Shown: piece by piece, positions 26,302-34,435 of the stretch
Numbering within the stretch: the stretch's first letter is position 1
Layout: every line of letters starts with the position of its first letter
Source of the DNA: Paenalicyclobacillus ferrooxydans
GTDB taxonomy: Bacteria; Bacillota; Bacilli; Alicyclobacillales; Alicyclobacillaceae
Assembly (NCBI RefSeq): GCF_001399675.1
Contig: NZ_LJCO01000096.1
Location: forward strand, 62,001 to 126,000
Direction: 5' to 3'
DNA: 64,000 bases
Translations under genes and position numbers: made by a program
The notes under the pieces: model-generated
What the model was told of the DNA's origin: nothing
Database searches by the model: none
Seen by the model: only the letters and a program-made list of their open reading frames with translations

Positions 26302-27201
26302 ATGAAGACCATCCGGTATCTGGACCCGCAGAGTCGCCAAGTACAGCTCGGGATTGTTGAAAGAGACGAAGTATACAGTGTCACGCGTCAAGTTCCCCAG
26401 TGGACTGATCCGCTGCCGATGTGGTATGCCTTCCGTGCCCTTGGTGTCTCGCCTGATGCTGGTGCACAGCGGTTCCTGCAGGGCAGCTCGCTGTCCTTCG
26501 CTTCCCTCGAAGAGGAGGGCCTGCTGCTGCCTCCTGTTCATTCTGAAGAGGTTTGGGCAGCAGGCGTCACGTATGAGCGCAGTCGAGCCGCGCGAAATGC
26601 GGAAACCAAAATCACAGACAGTGTCTACGACAGGGTGTACGAGGCAGAACGGCCCGAACTGTTCTTTAAGGCGACAGCACAGCGGGTCGTCCCTCCAGGG
26701 CAGGAACTCGGGTTGCGTTGTGATTCCACGTGGATGGTCCCGGAACCCGAGCTTTCACTCGTTCTCTCAAGAGGCGGAGAGATTGTCGGGTGGACCGTCG
26801 GCAATGATCTCAGCTCGCGGGACATCGAAGGTGACAACCCTCTGTACCTGCCTCAGGCCAAAGTTTTCCACAGAAGTTGTTCTTTTGGACCGGTACTGTT
26901 GTGGAATTCGGATGAAGTGAGCGATCCGGCATCGTGGAACATCCAGTTACAGATTGAACGCGGCGGCACCGTCGTGTATTCAGACGTCGTATCGTTTGGG
27001 CAATTCCGGCGGTCCTTTAAGGAACTGATTGGCTACCTTCGGCGCGACAATCCCATTCCCGACGGCACGGTTCTGATGACCGGGACTGGCTTGGTGCCGC
27101 CAGATGATTTTACGCTGCAACCTGGAGACGACATCAAAATCCGGATTGATGCCATTGGCATCTTGCACAATCCGATTGTGGGTCCAATCGACGAGTTGTA
27201 G
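26302..27201 (+). CDS. FAH-family 2-keto-3-deoxy-pentonate dehydratase (KdaD/XylX-like)
   Basis: 299 residues. VWAAGVTYERSRAARNAET with YEAERPELFFKAT and MVPEPELSLVLS match the KDX/KDA dehydratase branch of the FAH superfamily; the C-terminal MTGTGLVPPDDFTLQPGDDI is also typical. It would convert 2-keto-3-deoxy-pentonate to 2-oxoglutarate semialdehyde. The ATG at 26302 follows AAGGAGGAA. Last gene of the plus-strand sigma-54 operon, ahead of a strong terminator. Confidence 0.86.
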   Translation: MKTIRYLDPQSRQVQLGIVERDEVYSVTRQVPQWTDPLPMWYAFRALGVSPDAGAQRFLQGSSLSFASLEEEGLLLPPVHSEEVWAAGVTYERSRAARNAETKITDSVYDRVYEAERPELFFKATAQRVVPPGQELGLRCDSTWMVPEPELSLVLSRGGEIVGWTVGNDLSSRDIEGDNPLYLPQAKVFHRSCSFGPVLLWNSDEVSDPASWNIQLQIERGGTVVYSDVVSFGQFRRSFKELIGYLRRDNPIPDGTVLMTGTGLVPPDDFTLQPGDDIKIRIDAIGILHNPIVGPIDEL

Positions 27202-27209
27202 GTTCAATC

Positions 27210-27235
27210 GACCAGCGTTAAGGACCAGCGTTAAG
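27210..27235. repeat. 13-bp perfect tandem duplication after the KdaD-like gene
   Basis: GACCAGCGTTAAG is present twice without a gap, nine bases after the stop codon. A looser duplication (GGTCCAATCGAC / GGTTCAATCGAC, 27181 and 27201) overlaps it and spans the stop. Confidence 0.8.
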
Positions 27236-27259
27236 ATTGCCTTTACTCCCAGAACAGAG

Positions 27260-27307
27260 AAAGGGACTGCCAGCCCGTGCCATACGGAGTCTGGTCAGTC
27301 CCTTTTT
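27260..27307 (+). terminator. Rho-independent terminator, end of the plus-strand dehydratase operon
   Basis: AAAGGGACTG-CCAG pairs with CTGG-CAGTCCCTTT, followed by a T-run. It also has an A-run on the other side and may serve the convergent operon. Confidence 0.85.
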
Positions 27308-27369
27308 ATGCCCAACAGACTTCCAAATACGAGTGACGCTCTGCGACGCTACCACGTCTGCGGTGACGG

Positions 27370-28311
27370 CTAGCGGATCACCGGCACTGCGAGGTCATCG
27401 TAGCGACGAGCAGTCATGCTCACCGTGGCCTCTGGGTAGTAGCGGGCCAGGAACTCTTGACCGATTCGGGCACGCCGGACACGCTCACGACCGAGTTTGA
27501 CGGCGAGGTCTTTCAGATGCTCGCCAGACGGATAAATGTCCGGTGAGTTTTTGACACCGTATTTAATGTAGACAGGTGCTGTCAGGCGAACGAATTCAGG
27601 GATCTCGTAGTAGCGCACAAAACCTCCGACATTATCGGGAACTTCAACGTAGATGTCCATCGGAACCGATGTCACAGAGCGGATGGTGCTGAGCTGTGCC
27701 AACGATAAATCGGTTGCAACGTTGATGGTATTGGCGCCAAGTTCCTCGAGCGTGCGAGCAACCGCGGGATTGGTCACGCCAGCCATCACCGACACTTTGT
27801 ATTTCATATCCAGAGGGATGTCACCAGTCTGGCGCATCTCATTCAATACCCGAAGCAGGCCGTAGTCCGTGACGAGAACACTGCGAATCCCGAGACCGTA
27901 AGCGCGCTTGACATCTTCAATCGCATGAACCAATTGCTCCACACCTGTACTTCGCCCTTGGACGATGGAACCCGTGTCCGACTTGGCCAAGGCACTTGGA
28001 GACCATCCGGTGCGTGGCCCGATGAACAGGCTCACCTCCACATTCGCCTCAGCACCGAGCTTTGCCATTTCGCGAATTTCGGCATCCGGCATCAGCATAA
28101 TCCCGCTGCCTTGAGAGATCCGGTGCAGGCGCACATCGAGTCGTTCCGCCTCTTCGAGAATCGCAGTGAGGACCTCAGGCCCCTCACAACTCGGAATCTC
28201 AACCCGGACCTGCGCGCCGTCGGAAAACCGTTTCTGACTTGGCCCAACCGGGATATCATCGCGTCCTGGATAACCTAGCTTTTCAAGTGATTTTCTCGTC
28301 TCATCGTACAC
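27370..28311 (-). CDS. Putative TIM-barrel protein, possibly peptidase U32-like; function unknown
   Basis: 313 residues. I do not recognise a firm family. Alternating strand/helix segments (VRVEIPSCEGPEVLTAILEE, AIEDVKRAYGLGIRSVLVTD, MDIYVEVPDNVGGFVRYYEI, YIKYGVKNSPDIYPSGEH) suggest a (beta/alpha)8 barrel of the kind seen in U32 peptidases or related sugar-binding barrels. The GTG at 28311 is chosen because GGGGAGG lies nine bases upstream; it overlaps the end of the dehydratase gene by 11 bases, so the two are translationally coupled and probably act together. Last gene of the operon starting at 34.1 kb. No signal peptide. Confidence 0.6.
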   Translation of the reverse strand: MYDETRKSLEKLGYPGRDDIPVGPSQKRFSDGAQVRVEIPSCEGPEVLTAILEEAERLDVRLHRISQGSGIMLMPDAEIREMAKLGAEANVEVSLFIGPRTGWSPSALAKSDTGSIVQGRSTGVEQLVHAIEDVKRAYGLGIRSVLVTDYGLLRVLNEMRQTGDIPLDMKYKVSVMAGVTNPAVARTLEELGANTINVATDLSLAQLSTIRSVTSVPMDIYVEVPDNVGGFVRYYEIPEFVRLTAPVYIKYGVKNSPDIYPSGEHLKDLAVKLGRERVRRARIGQEFLARYYPEATVSMTARRYDDLAVPVIR

Positions 28312-30490
28312 TGTGCAGGGCCTCCCCGGTTTTTGCATGTGATTGATTCCACACGGCTTCTTCCCATACGCTCTGCGGAACAACACCGTGTGCGGCATCG
28401 GTGCAGTTCACCAACCGATTGGATGCGGCAACCTGTCTGCGCCGCTCAATCAAGCGGGCTTTGCGGGTTTCACCAAGCACGGTTCGACTCTCGGTCCAGT
28501 CATCCTGGGCCGCCTCTACTTTCCCTTCGCTAAGCAGCTTGCTGTCGAGGAGCGCGAGGTTTTTATCGCGGAAGTTCAGCTGGACGACATCCCCCGTCTG
28601 CAGGTACAGGAGTCCCCCGCCCGCAATTGCCTCCGGTGTCACATGCCCGATGGCGGCACCGTATGTCACGCCAGAATACCTGCCGTCGCTGATTAGGACA
28701 GACATTCTCTGCAGCGCATGATTGGCGTTGATATGCTGCATCGGCGTGAACATCTCCGGCATTCCAAACGCTTCCGGCCCCTGACCGCCAACCACAATCA
28801 GAACCTTCAAGATTTGCTCTGCCACCATTTTGTCGAACAGGGTATCGTAGTCAGCGTCTGCATCTGCCGTCGCTCCGTTCTTGCGGCAGATTTGACGCAG
28901 CAACTTTTCATCAACAATCCGCTCCCGTTTCCACTTATCAGTCAATTCCACGTCGAGCAGGCTCTGATTGGCTTCTTCTTCACTGTTGTAGTAAATGACG
29001 ACAGCGAGCTTCTCATCGAACTCGTCAAGCTGTTCTGTGGTCATGCCGCTGATTTTCACGATGGCGGTGTCAAAAAAGTTCCCGCGCAGCACGTCGATCC
29101 CGCTGAACGGGCGCCGCGGCTCGGATAGAATAATCGGGTTTTGGGTGACATTCCGGGCAGAGAGTCCCTTTTTGTCTGCCATCCGCGCTCTCCATGTGGT
29201 GCCCGTGACCGTCGGGGCATCGAGATCGACAGGCACACCGTTTTCATTCAGTTCGTACAACAGGGTCTCCATGCCGCGTGACTGCCCTGCCCCGCACTGC
29301 AAGGCCAACGCGTAAATGTCCCGGCCCTCAGTCAGGCTGTAGTCAAACAAGTCCGGAATCGGGTGTTCCTGATGCACTTTCTCTACGTCAAATAAGGTGT
29401 ACGGTTCGCCCGCATAGACCATCGCCGATACGAGGTGCATCATCAAATTGGTAGACCCGCCAGCGGCACTGTGGATGCGGATGGCATTTTTAATGTTGGC
29501 TTTCACCAGTTCACCCACGCTGTACTCCGGTTTGTTCACGATGCCAATCAGGGCGGAGATCGCGGTTTCAATCTGCTGGAGTGTGGGCGGTTCTGTCAGC
29601 AGCTCGAGCTCCGGGTGAACCAGGCCAAATCCGGCGACCAGGTCCCTGGAGCTGTTCCCGGTCCCATGGAATGCACAGATGCCGCCAGCAGCGTCACATG
29701 TGTTCACCGCGAGCACTTTTTCGAAGAGTTTATGTTGCTCCTTCGTAATCACGCCGGCTGCCACAGCGCGCAGGAATACCCCTTGAAACGCGGTGTTTGA
29801 AGAACACTGCAGGATATAGGACATCGTATCCCGCAGGTCATCGGCGATATCACTATGGCCAAGTTCCTCTGCTCGTTTTGCCACCACTTCGAGTTCGGCT
29901 CGCAGCTTCTCTGGAATTGAGCCGCCTTTGAGTACATGGGCAGGCGCAAAGGATGCCCATACTGGCGCCTCCCCGCGTAGACGGCGAACGTAATCCAACT
30001 GGGCCAATCCGGAAACAACGCCGAGGGGCTGTTTATCGCATCCTTGAATGACAAATGCGCCGTGATAGCTCTGGGCCTCCAGATGATTGACGACCATCTC
30101 CGCGATGGCGTTTCGGCTCTGCAGCGAGTAGCTCATCCCCATCGTGTTCTGCGCCGTACCATCGCACAGCACCGGCGTTGCTGCGTAGAACGGAACAGCC
30201 CCCTGATTCCAGAGGGTCACCGCCGCGCGTAACACCGTCCCCAAATCCATGATATGTGCGGGGTGATCCCACGATCCGCCAAGAATCGCAATGCGCGGCG
30301 CGTTCTCCTCCAGTCGGTTGAAGATCTCGTCCAAGGTCCAGGTGACGGGGATGTGTGCAATTTCCGTTCCAAGAATGTGGCGTGCTTTGTCGAGTAACCC
30401 TGCGACCGTAATCGGCTCATTGGCCTTTCCTTGCACGTTCCATTGATACGGATTGATGGGATTGTCGATTCGAAGTCGCTCACTCATCAT
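28301..30490 (-). CDS. Long, divergent IlvD/Edd-family dehydratase
   Basis: 729 residues, far longer than the 550-660 usual for the family. VLCDGTAQNTMGMSYSLQSR, VIQGCDKQPLGVVSGLAQLD, VNTCDAAGGICAFHGTGN and DGRYSGVTYGAAIGHVTPEA identify the family and give candidate cluster cysteines (GCDK and the TCDAAGGIC pair). Extra segments of 50 or more residues lie between the CDK and TCDAAG blocks and before the C-terminal swivel domain. It should dehydrate an acid sugar, but none of the standard subgroups fits. Neighbours are an FGGY kinase upstream and the coupled TIM-barrel protein downstream. Confidence 0.85.
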   Translation of the reverse strand: MMSERLRIDNPINPYQWNVQGKANEPITVAGLLDKARHILGTEIAHIPVTWTLDEIFNRLEENAPRIAILGGSWDHPAHIMDLGTVLRAAVTLWNQGAVPFYAATPVLCDGTAQNTMGMSYSLQSRNAIAEMVVNHLEAQSYHGAFVIQGCDKQPLGVVSGLAQLDYVRRLRGEAPVWASFAPAHVLKGGSIPEKLRAELEVVAKRAEELGHSDIADDLRDTMSYILQCSSNTAFQGVFLRAVAAGVITKEQHKLFEKVLAVNTCDAAGGICAFHGTGNSSRDLVAGFGLVHPELELLTEPPTLQQIETAISALIGIVNKPEYSVGELVKANIKNAIRIHSAAGGSTNLMMHLVSAMVYAGEPYTLFDVEKVHQEHPIPDLFDYSLTEGRDIYALALQCGAGQSRGMETLLYELNENGVPVDLDAPTVTGTTWRARMADKKGLSARNVTQNPIILSEPRRPFSGIDVLRGNFFDTAIVKISGMTTEQLDEFDEKLAVVIYYNSEEEANQSLLDVELTDKWKRERIVDEKLLRQICRKNGATADADADYDTLFDKMVAEQILKVLIVVGGQGPEAFGMPEMFTPMQHINANHALQRMSVLISDGRYSGVTYGAAIGHVTPEAIAGGGLLYLQTGDVVQLNFRDKNLALLDSKLLSEGKVEAAQDDWTESRTVLGETRKARLIERRRQVAASNRLVNCTDAAHGVVPQSVWEEAVWNQSHAKTGEALHSVR

Positions 30491-30533
30491 GAGTCACTGC
30501 CCCTCGATTTGAATTTTAAAACGCATCCAGGAA

Positions 30534-32192
30534 CTACAAAAATTCACTCGATTCCAGGTTCCCAGAAGTCCCGTACACGCCTGCTGCTTCCAAGGCACTG
30601 TAGATACGGTGATGCAAATGCTGCAAGTGTTGATAGAGATCGTGCACGGTCTCGTCCGGATACGCCGTCCGCCCCTCATCCATTTTGCACATGGCGGCTG
30701 TTGCACTATCCAGGTCCTCATACGCACCGATCGCGACAGCAGCCAGAACCGCTGCGCCAAGGGCCGTAGCCTGTTCTGTTGAAGCTGGTGTCACAGGCCG
30801 GCCATACACGTCAGCCTGAATCTGATTAAACAGACAGCTTCGGGTCATTCCGCCGGTGACGTGAACCGTCTGTTTGCTGCTGCCTTGCTTCTCATCTAGC
30901 ATATCTACCACATCGCTGCAGACAGCCCCGGGGTTTGCCCCAACTTCAGCACCTGTCTCGTTGAACAAGCCCATCATCAAAGCGAGATTCTTGCTCGTTT
31001 CAAGGGCAATGCCTTCCAGCACGGCGCGGGCCAGGTCTGCCTTGGTATGGTGCTGCCCGAGTCCAAACAAGAGTCCTCGTGCAGAGGCATTCCAATAAGG
31101 CGCAGCACTGCCAGCAAAATGAGGAATCAATAAGGCGCCTTGGCTCCCCGGGGGAGCCGTACCAGCCAGGCTCGTGATGACATCGTACGGGTCTGCGTTT
31201 TTCTCCGCCCCTTCGGCTATGGCCCAATCCGCCAATTCATCACGCCACCAACGTAAAACGGCACCGGTGGTGAAAATGCCAGCTTCCAGAATCCATTGGT
31301 TCGGTACAGCAGACACACTGCACAGGACGCGCCTTTTGCTGTCAAAGACCGGATGGTCTACTGGAGACACAATGAATGTCCCTGTTCCCGTTGTAATCTT
31401 GACCTGGCCCTGCCGAGTCACACCCAGTCCGATGGCAGCGCATTGTTGATCCCCGCCGGCGAGCACTACCGGTGTTCCCGCTTTTAAGCCGAGTATTTCA
31501 GCAGCCTGCTTGGACAGTCCCTGAAGAACACTGCCGGTTGGGTGTACATCTGGAAACGGAACAGAGTCGAGTCCCAGGTCCTGTGCCAAATTGGTTGCCC
31601 AAGACCGCTGTCTGACATCGAACAGTTGCGTTCTTGAGGCCTGCGTCCACTCCGTTGCAAAGCGCCCCGTCAGTTGATAAACAATCCAGTCGTGGACGGT
31701 TAAAAAGGTGTACGTGTTTTTCCAGATGTCTGGATGTTCGTGTTGAAACCAAAGGACTTTCGGAAGGGAAAAATAGGGATCAATCCGAAGGCCCGTCGTC
31801 TGGTAAACGGCCTCTTCACCGACAGCTTCTGCAATGCCCTGACACTCCCCGAGTGTCCGTTTGTCCTGCCAGAGAATCGCCGGCGCAAGCGACTCTCCGG
31901 AAGCATTCACGGGCAGAACCGTTGCGCGTTGCGAAGTGACAGCAACCGCTTCAATACTGCGTGAAACACTACGTGAATCACCGCGTGCAACGTCATCACC
32001 TTGGGCGAGCACCTGACGGACCACTGCCGTCACAGCCTGCCACCATGCCATCCCATCCTGCTCAATGGCGCCCTTGCCGAGAAAACGGTTTTTGTACTCG
32101 CGATACGCCATACCGTGAATACGTCCCGAGGTGTCGATGAGCAGCGCTCGTGCGCCCGTCGTCCCAACGTCGAGGACCAAGAACATGGTCAT
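30534..32192 (-). CDS. FGGY-family carbohydrate kinase
   Basis: 552 residues. The N-terminal LDVGTTGARALLIDTSGRI is the phosphate-1 motif; AILWQDKRT, GGDQQCAAIGLG and TGTGTFIVS are FGGY landmarks; VHVTGGMTRSCLFNQIQADV is the second signature. It phosphorylates a sugar, polyol or sugar acid with ATP. Its start overlaps the aldolase gene by four bases. A kinase next to a 2-hydroxyacid dehydrogenase resembles the YoaC/YoaD pair of Bacillus subtilis. Substrate unknown. Confidence 0.9.
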   Translation of the reverse strand: MTMFLVLDVGTTGARALLIDTSGRIHGMAYREYKNRFLGKGAIEQDGMAWWQAVTAVVRQVLAQGDDVARGDSRSVSRSIEAVAVTSQRATVLPVNASGESLAPAILWQDKRTLGECQGIAEAVGEEAVYQTTGLRIDPYFSLPKVLWFQHEHPDIWKNTYTFLTVHDWIVYQLTGRFATEWTQASRTQLFDVRQRSWATNLAQDLGLDSVPFPDVHPTGSVLQGLSKQAAEILGLKAGTPVVLAGGDQQCAAIGLGVTRQGQVKITTGTGTFIVSPVDHPVFDSKRRVLCSVSAVPNQWILEAGIFTTGAVLRWWRDELADWAIAEGAEKNADPYDVITSLAGTAPPGSQGALLIPHFAGSAAPYWNASARGLLFGLGQHHTKADLARAVLEGIALETSKNLALMMGLFNETGAEVGANPGAVCSDVVDMLDEKQGSSKQTVHVTGGMTRSCLFNQIQADVYGRPVTPASTEQATALGAAVLAAVAIGAYEDLDSATAAMCKMDEGRTAYPDETVHDLYQHLQHLHHRIYSALEAAGVYGTSGNLESSEFL

Positions 32193-33055
32193 CGCCCCGG
32201 CTGGAACAGACGGATGTACTTTTGCATCACGGCTTCCATGGCACTGCGCGAGAGTATGCCGAGTTCTGACATATGGGGGGCCTTTGCCTGTGACAGTCGC
32301 GATTGAATGGCATCGACACCGGCCAGGGAGGCTTCCGTATTCACGTTCACCTTGGCAATCCCAAGGCGTATGGCCTTCGCAAGAAGTTCGGGCGGCGTAC
32401 CGGATCCACCGTGAAGTACGAGCGGCACGTCGACGCGTCTTGCAATTTCCTCAAGTCTTGCCAGGTCCAGATTGGGTACACCCTTGTACATCCCGTGAAC
32501 GGTTCCAATCGATACGGCGAGGGCGTCGACGCCCGTCTCCCGGACAAACACTTCAGCCTGCTTTGGGTCGGTGAGTACCTCATCTCCCTGCTCGAATTCA
32601 TGGCTCGCGGCACCTGCAGCCAGGCCGCCGAGTTCGGCTTCGACGCCAACCCCTCGCGCATGCGCAAGCTCTACGACCTGACGCGTACGCAAGACGTTCT
32701 CTTCAAACGCCTCACCAGAGGCATCCATCATGACACTGCTAAAACCTGCTTCAATCGCTTCCCGGCAGGACTCAAACTGAAGGGCATGATCGAGGTGCAA
32801 TCCGACACGCAAAGGATAGGCATCTTCAGTTCCACTCGCCGCAAGCAAGCCTTGCAACATCCCGACGGCAACACGCGGGCGAAGGTTTGAGAAGTAACGC
32901 TCGCCAAGTGCAATCAACACAGGCACCCCCGCGTTGTCAGCGGCTGTGAGCGCAGCCTGAAAACTCTCCAGACTGTAGGCGCTAAAAGCCGCCACCGCGT
33001 ACGAACCGAGCCTTGCCTCTTGCAACATCTGCGAAAAAGCGGTTTGCTGCTTCAT
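32189..33055 (-). CDS. Class II (zinc) ketose-bisphosphate/tagatose-type aldolase
   Basis: 288 residues. LHLDHALQFESCREAIEAGF carries the first zinc histidine and catalytic Asp; VSIGTVHGMYKG and LHGGSGTPPELLAKAIRLGI hold the other zinc histidines and phosphate loop; KVNVNTEASL is the C-terminal mark. It splits a phosphorylated ketose-like substrate into dihydroxyacetone phosphate or a related triose and an aldehyde. The gene overlaps both neighbours by four bases, so kinase and aldolase likely act in sequence. Confidence 0.9.
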   Translation of the reverse strand: MKQQTAFSQMLQEARLGSYAVAAFSAYSLESFQAALTAADNAGVPVLIALGERYFSNLRPRVAVGMLQGLLAASGTEDAYPLRVGLHLDHALQFESCREAIEAGFSSVMMDASGEAFEENVLRTRQVVELAHARGVGVEAELGGLAAGAASHEFEQGDEVLTDPKQAEVFVRETGVDALAVSIGTVHGMYKGVPNLDLARLEEIARRVDVPLVLHGGSGTPPELLAKAIRLGIAKVNVNTEASLAGVDAIQSRLSQAKAPHMSELGILSRSAMEAVMQKYIRLFQPGR

Positions 33056-34146
33056 CGTGCAGGTGCCTGGCGACCGAGCGCATCGATCATTTCGGCTGCC
33101 TTGTCCCTGACACCGGGGCGCTCCAAGACCTCTGGATTTTTTAAGGTGACTCGCGTAGAGCCCGAGAAAAAGTTATCAATCTCCTGAACGAGCAGCTCAG
33201 GCGATCTCGTTAACGCCTCCCTCGTTGTCCCGGCAATATGGGTGGTTAACGTTACGTTATCCAGTTGGAGCAATGGGTGGTCTTGCGGGATGGGCTCGAC
33301 GTCGAACACATCGAGGGCAGCGCCTGCAATCCTGCCACTCTGCAAGGCCGTGACCAATGCATCCGTATCGATCAGCCCAGAACGGGCTGTATTGACCAGA
33401 TAAGATGTCGACTTCATCAAATCGAGTTCGTGTTGACTCACCAGATGCCGGCTCTCGTTGGTCAGACGAGCATGCAGGGTGACAAAATCGGACTCCTGAA
33501 ACAGCGTCTCTTTATCCACGACTGCCACGCCATCCGGCACCTCTCCGGTGACCCATGGGTCGTAGACCAGTACACGGACGTCAAAGCCGCTAAACTTTCG
33601 CGCGACCAGCCGCCCAATGTGACCGAAGCCCACAATCCCAATGGTTTTTCCTTTCAACTCGGGAACATAGTCCGAATTCGAAAACTGTTTGCGCCACGAC
33701 CCTTGTGCGATGGCCGCGTGCGCCCTTGCAATGTTACGTGCTTCACTGAGCATGAGTCCGACTGCGTAATCAGAAACGGCCTCTGCATTGCGGCCGGTCA
33801 CGTGAAAAACCAGAATTCCGCGCTCAGTTGCCCCCTCGATGTCAACGTTTTCTACACCTGCGCGGGCGACCCCAATCACTTTGAGACTCGGAAGGGCGTC
33901 CATTAATTCGGTTGCAAACGGACAGAACAATCCAAGCGCCATCTCGGTGTCTTGATGTTCCAAGAAGATGGGCGGAACCGACTCCACGCCTGGCCCCTGT
34001 TGTTCCACGACAAGACGCCGATGCTGGAGACTGTCCCAGTCCGTCTCCCAATCTCCGGCGACGATTTCAGCTGCCCCCAGCTTTTGAGCCGCTTCTGCAA
34101 ATGCTTCTCCACGAATCATGGCGTCACCGACGCATAGAATCTTCAT
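33052..34146 (-). CDS. D-isomer-specific 2-hydroxyacid dehydrogenase (YoaD-like)
   Basis: 364 residues. GKTIGIVGFGHIGRLVARKF is the NAD-binding loop (GxGxxG), followed by an acidic residue in LVYDPW (NAD preference). VARAGVENVDIEGATERGI holds the substrate region; VNTARSGLIDTDAL (catalytic Arg region), DVFDVEPIPQDHPLL (Glu) and THIAGTTREAL (catalytic His) complete the active site. First gene of a five-gene operon, about 35 bases downstream of a sigma-54 promoter. It may link the pathway to a 2-keto acid produced from the sugar acid. Confidence 0.9.
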   Translation of the reverse strand: MKILCVGDAMIRGEAFAEAAQKLGAAEIVAGDWETDWDSLQHRRLVVEQQGPGVESVPPIFLEHQDTEMALGLFCPFATELMDALPSLKVIGVARAGVENVDIEGATERGILVFHVTGRNAEAVSDYAVGLMLSEARNIARAHAAIAQGSWRKQFSNSDYVPELKGKTIGIVGFGHIGRLVARKFSGFDVRVLVYDPWVTGEVPDGVAVVDKETLFQESDFVTLHARLTNESRHLVSQHELDLMKSTSYLVNTARSGLIDTDALVTALQSGRIAGAALDVFDVEPIPQDHPLLQLDNVTLTTHIAGTTREALTRSPELLVQEIDNFFSGSTRVTLKNPEVLERPGVRDKAAEMIDALGRQAPAR

Positions 34147-34191
34147 AAAACTGCACCTCCCGGAAGAACCTGCTTCACCACTGAATCATGC

Positions 34192-34207
34192 AGCAAAATT
34201 CGTGCCA
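34192..34207 (-). promoter_or_regulatory. Sigma-54 (-24/-12) promoter for the hydroxyacid dehydrogenase/kinase/dehydratase operon
   Basis: Minus-strand TGGCACGAATTTTGCT is a near-perfect -24/-12 element with exact spacing, 46 bases before the start codon. Confidence 0.87.
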
Positions 34208-34291
34208 GGAGAGATGATTTGTTGAATGGACGGAGTCGGAGAACTTGTGGCTTTGCCGCGATCAACCCGTATAGCCTTCATGTTTCAAAAT

Positions 34292-34324
34292 GAAAAGTAC
34301 GTCTCATTTTGAAACGTACTTTTC
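34292..34324. promoter_or_regulatory. 33-bp near-perfect palindrome upstream of the sigma-54 promoter
   Basis: Arms GAAAAGTACGT and ACGTACTTTTC flank CTCATTTTGAA, with one internal mismatch; a further GTTTCAAAAT lies just to the left. It is 85-115 bases upstream of the -24 element, the usual place of an enhancer-binding site. The half-site GTTTCAA is shared with the 22067 palindrome. A weak terminator for the aldo/keto reductase gene is the alternative reading. Confidence 0.6.
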
Positions 34325-34435
34325 CTGTCAACCAATATGCAGCCTCATTTCGCGGCCTTGTCACCTGCGCGTGAACAGACACCTCAGTCTAAAAGAAACA
34401 ATCACATGGAAATTTGGGCGATAGTTTACGTTCTC

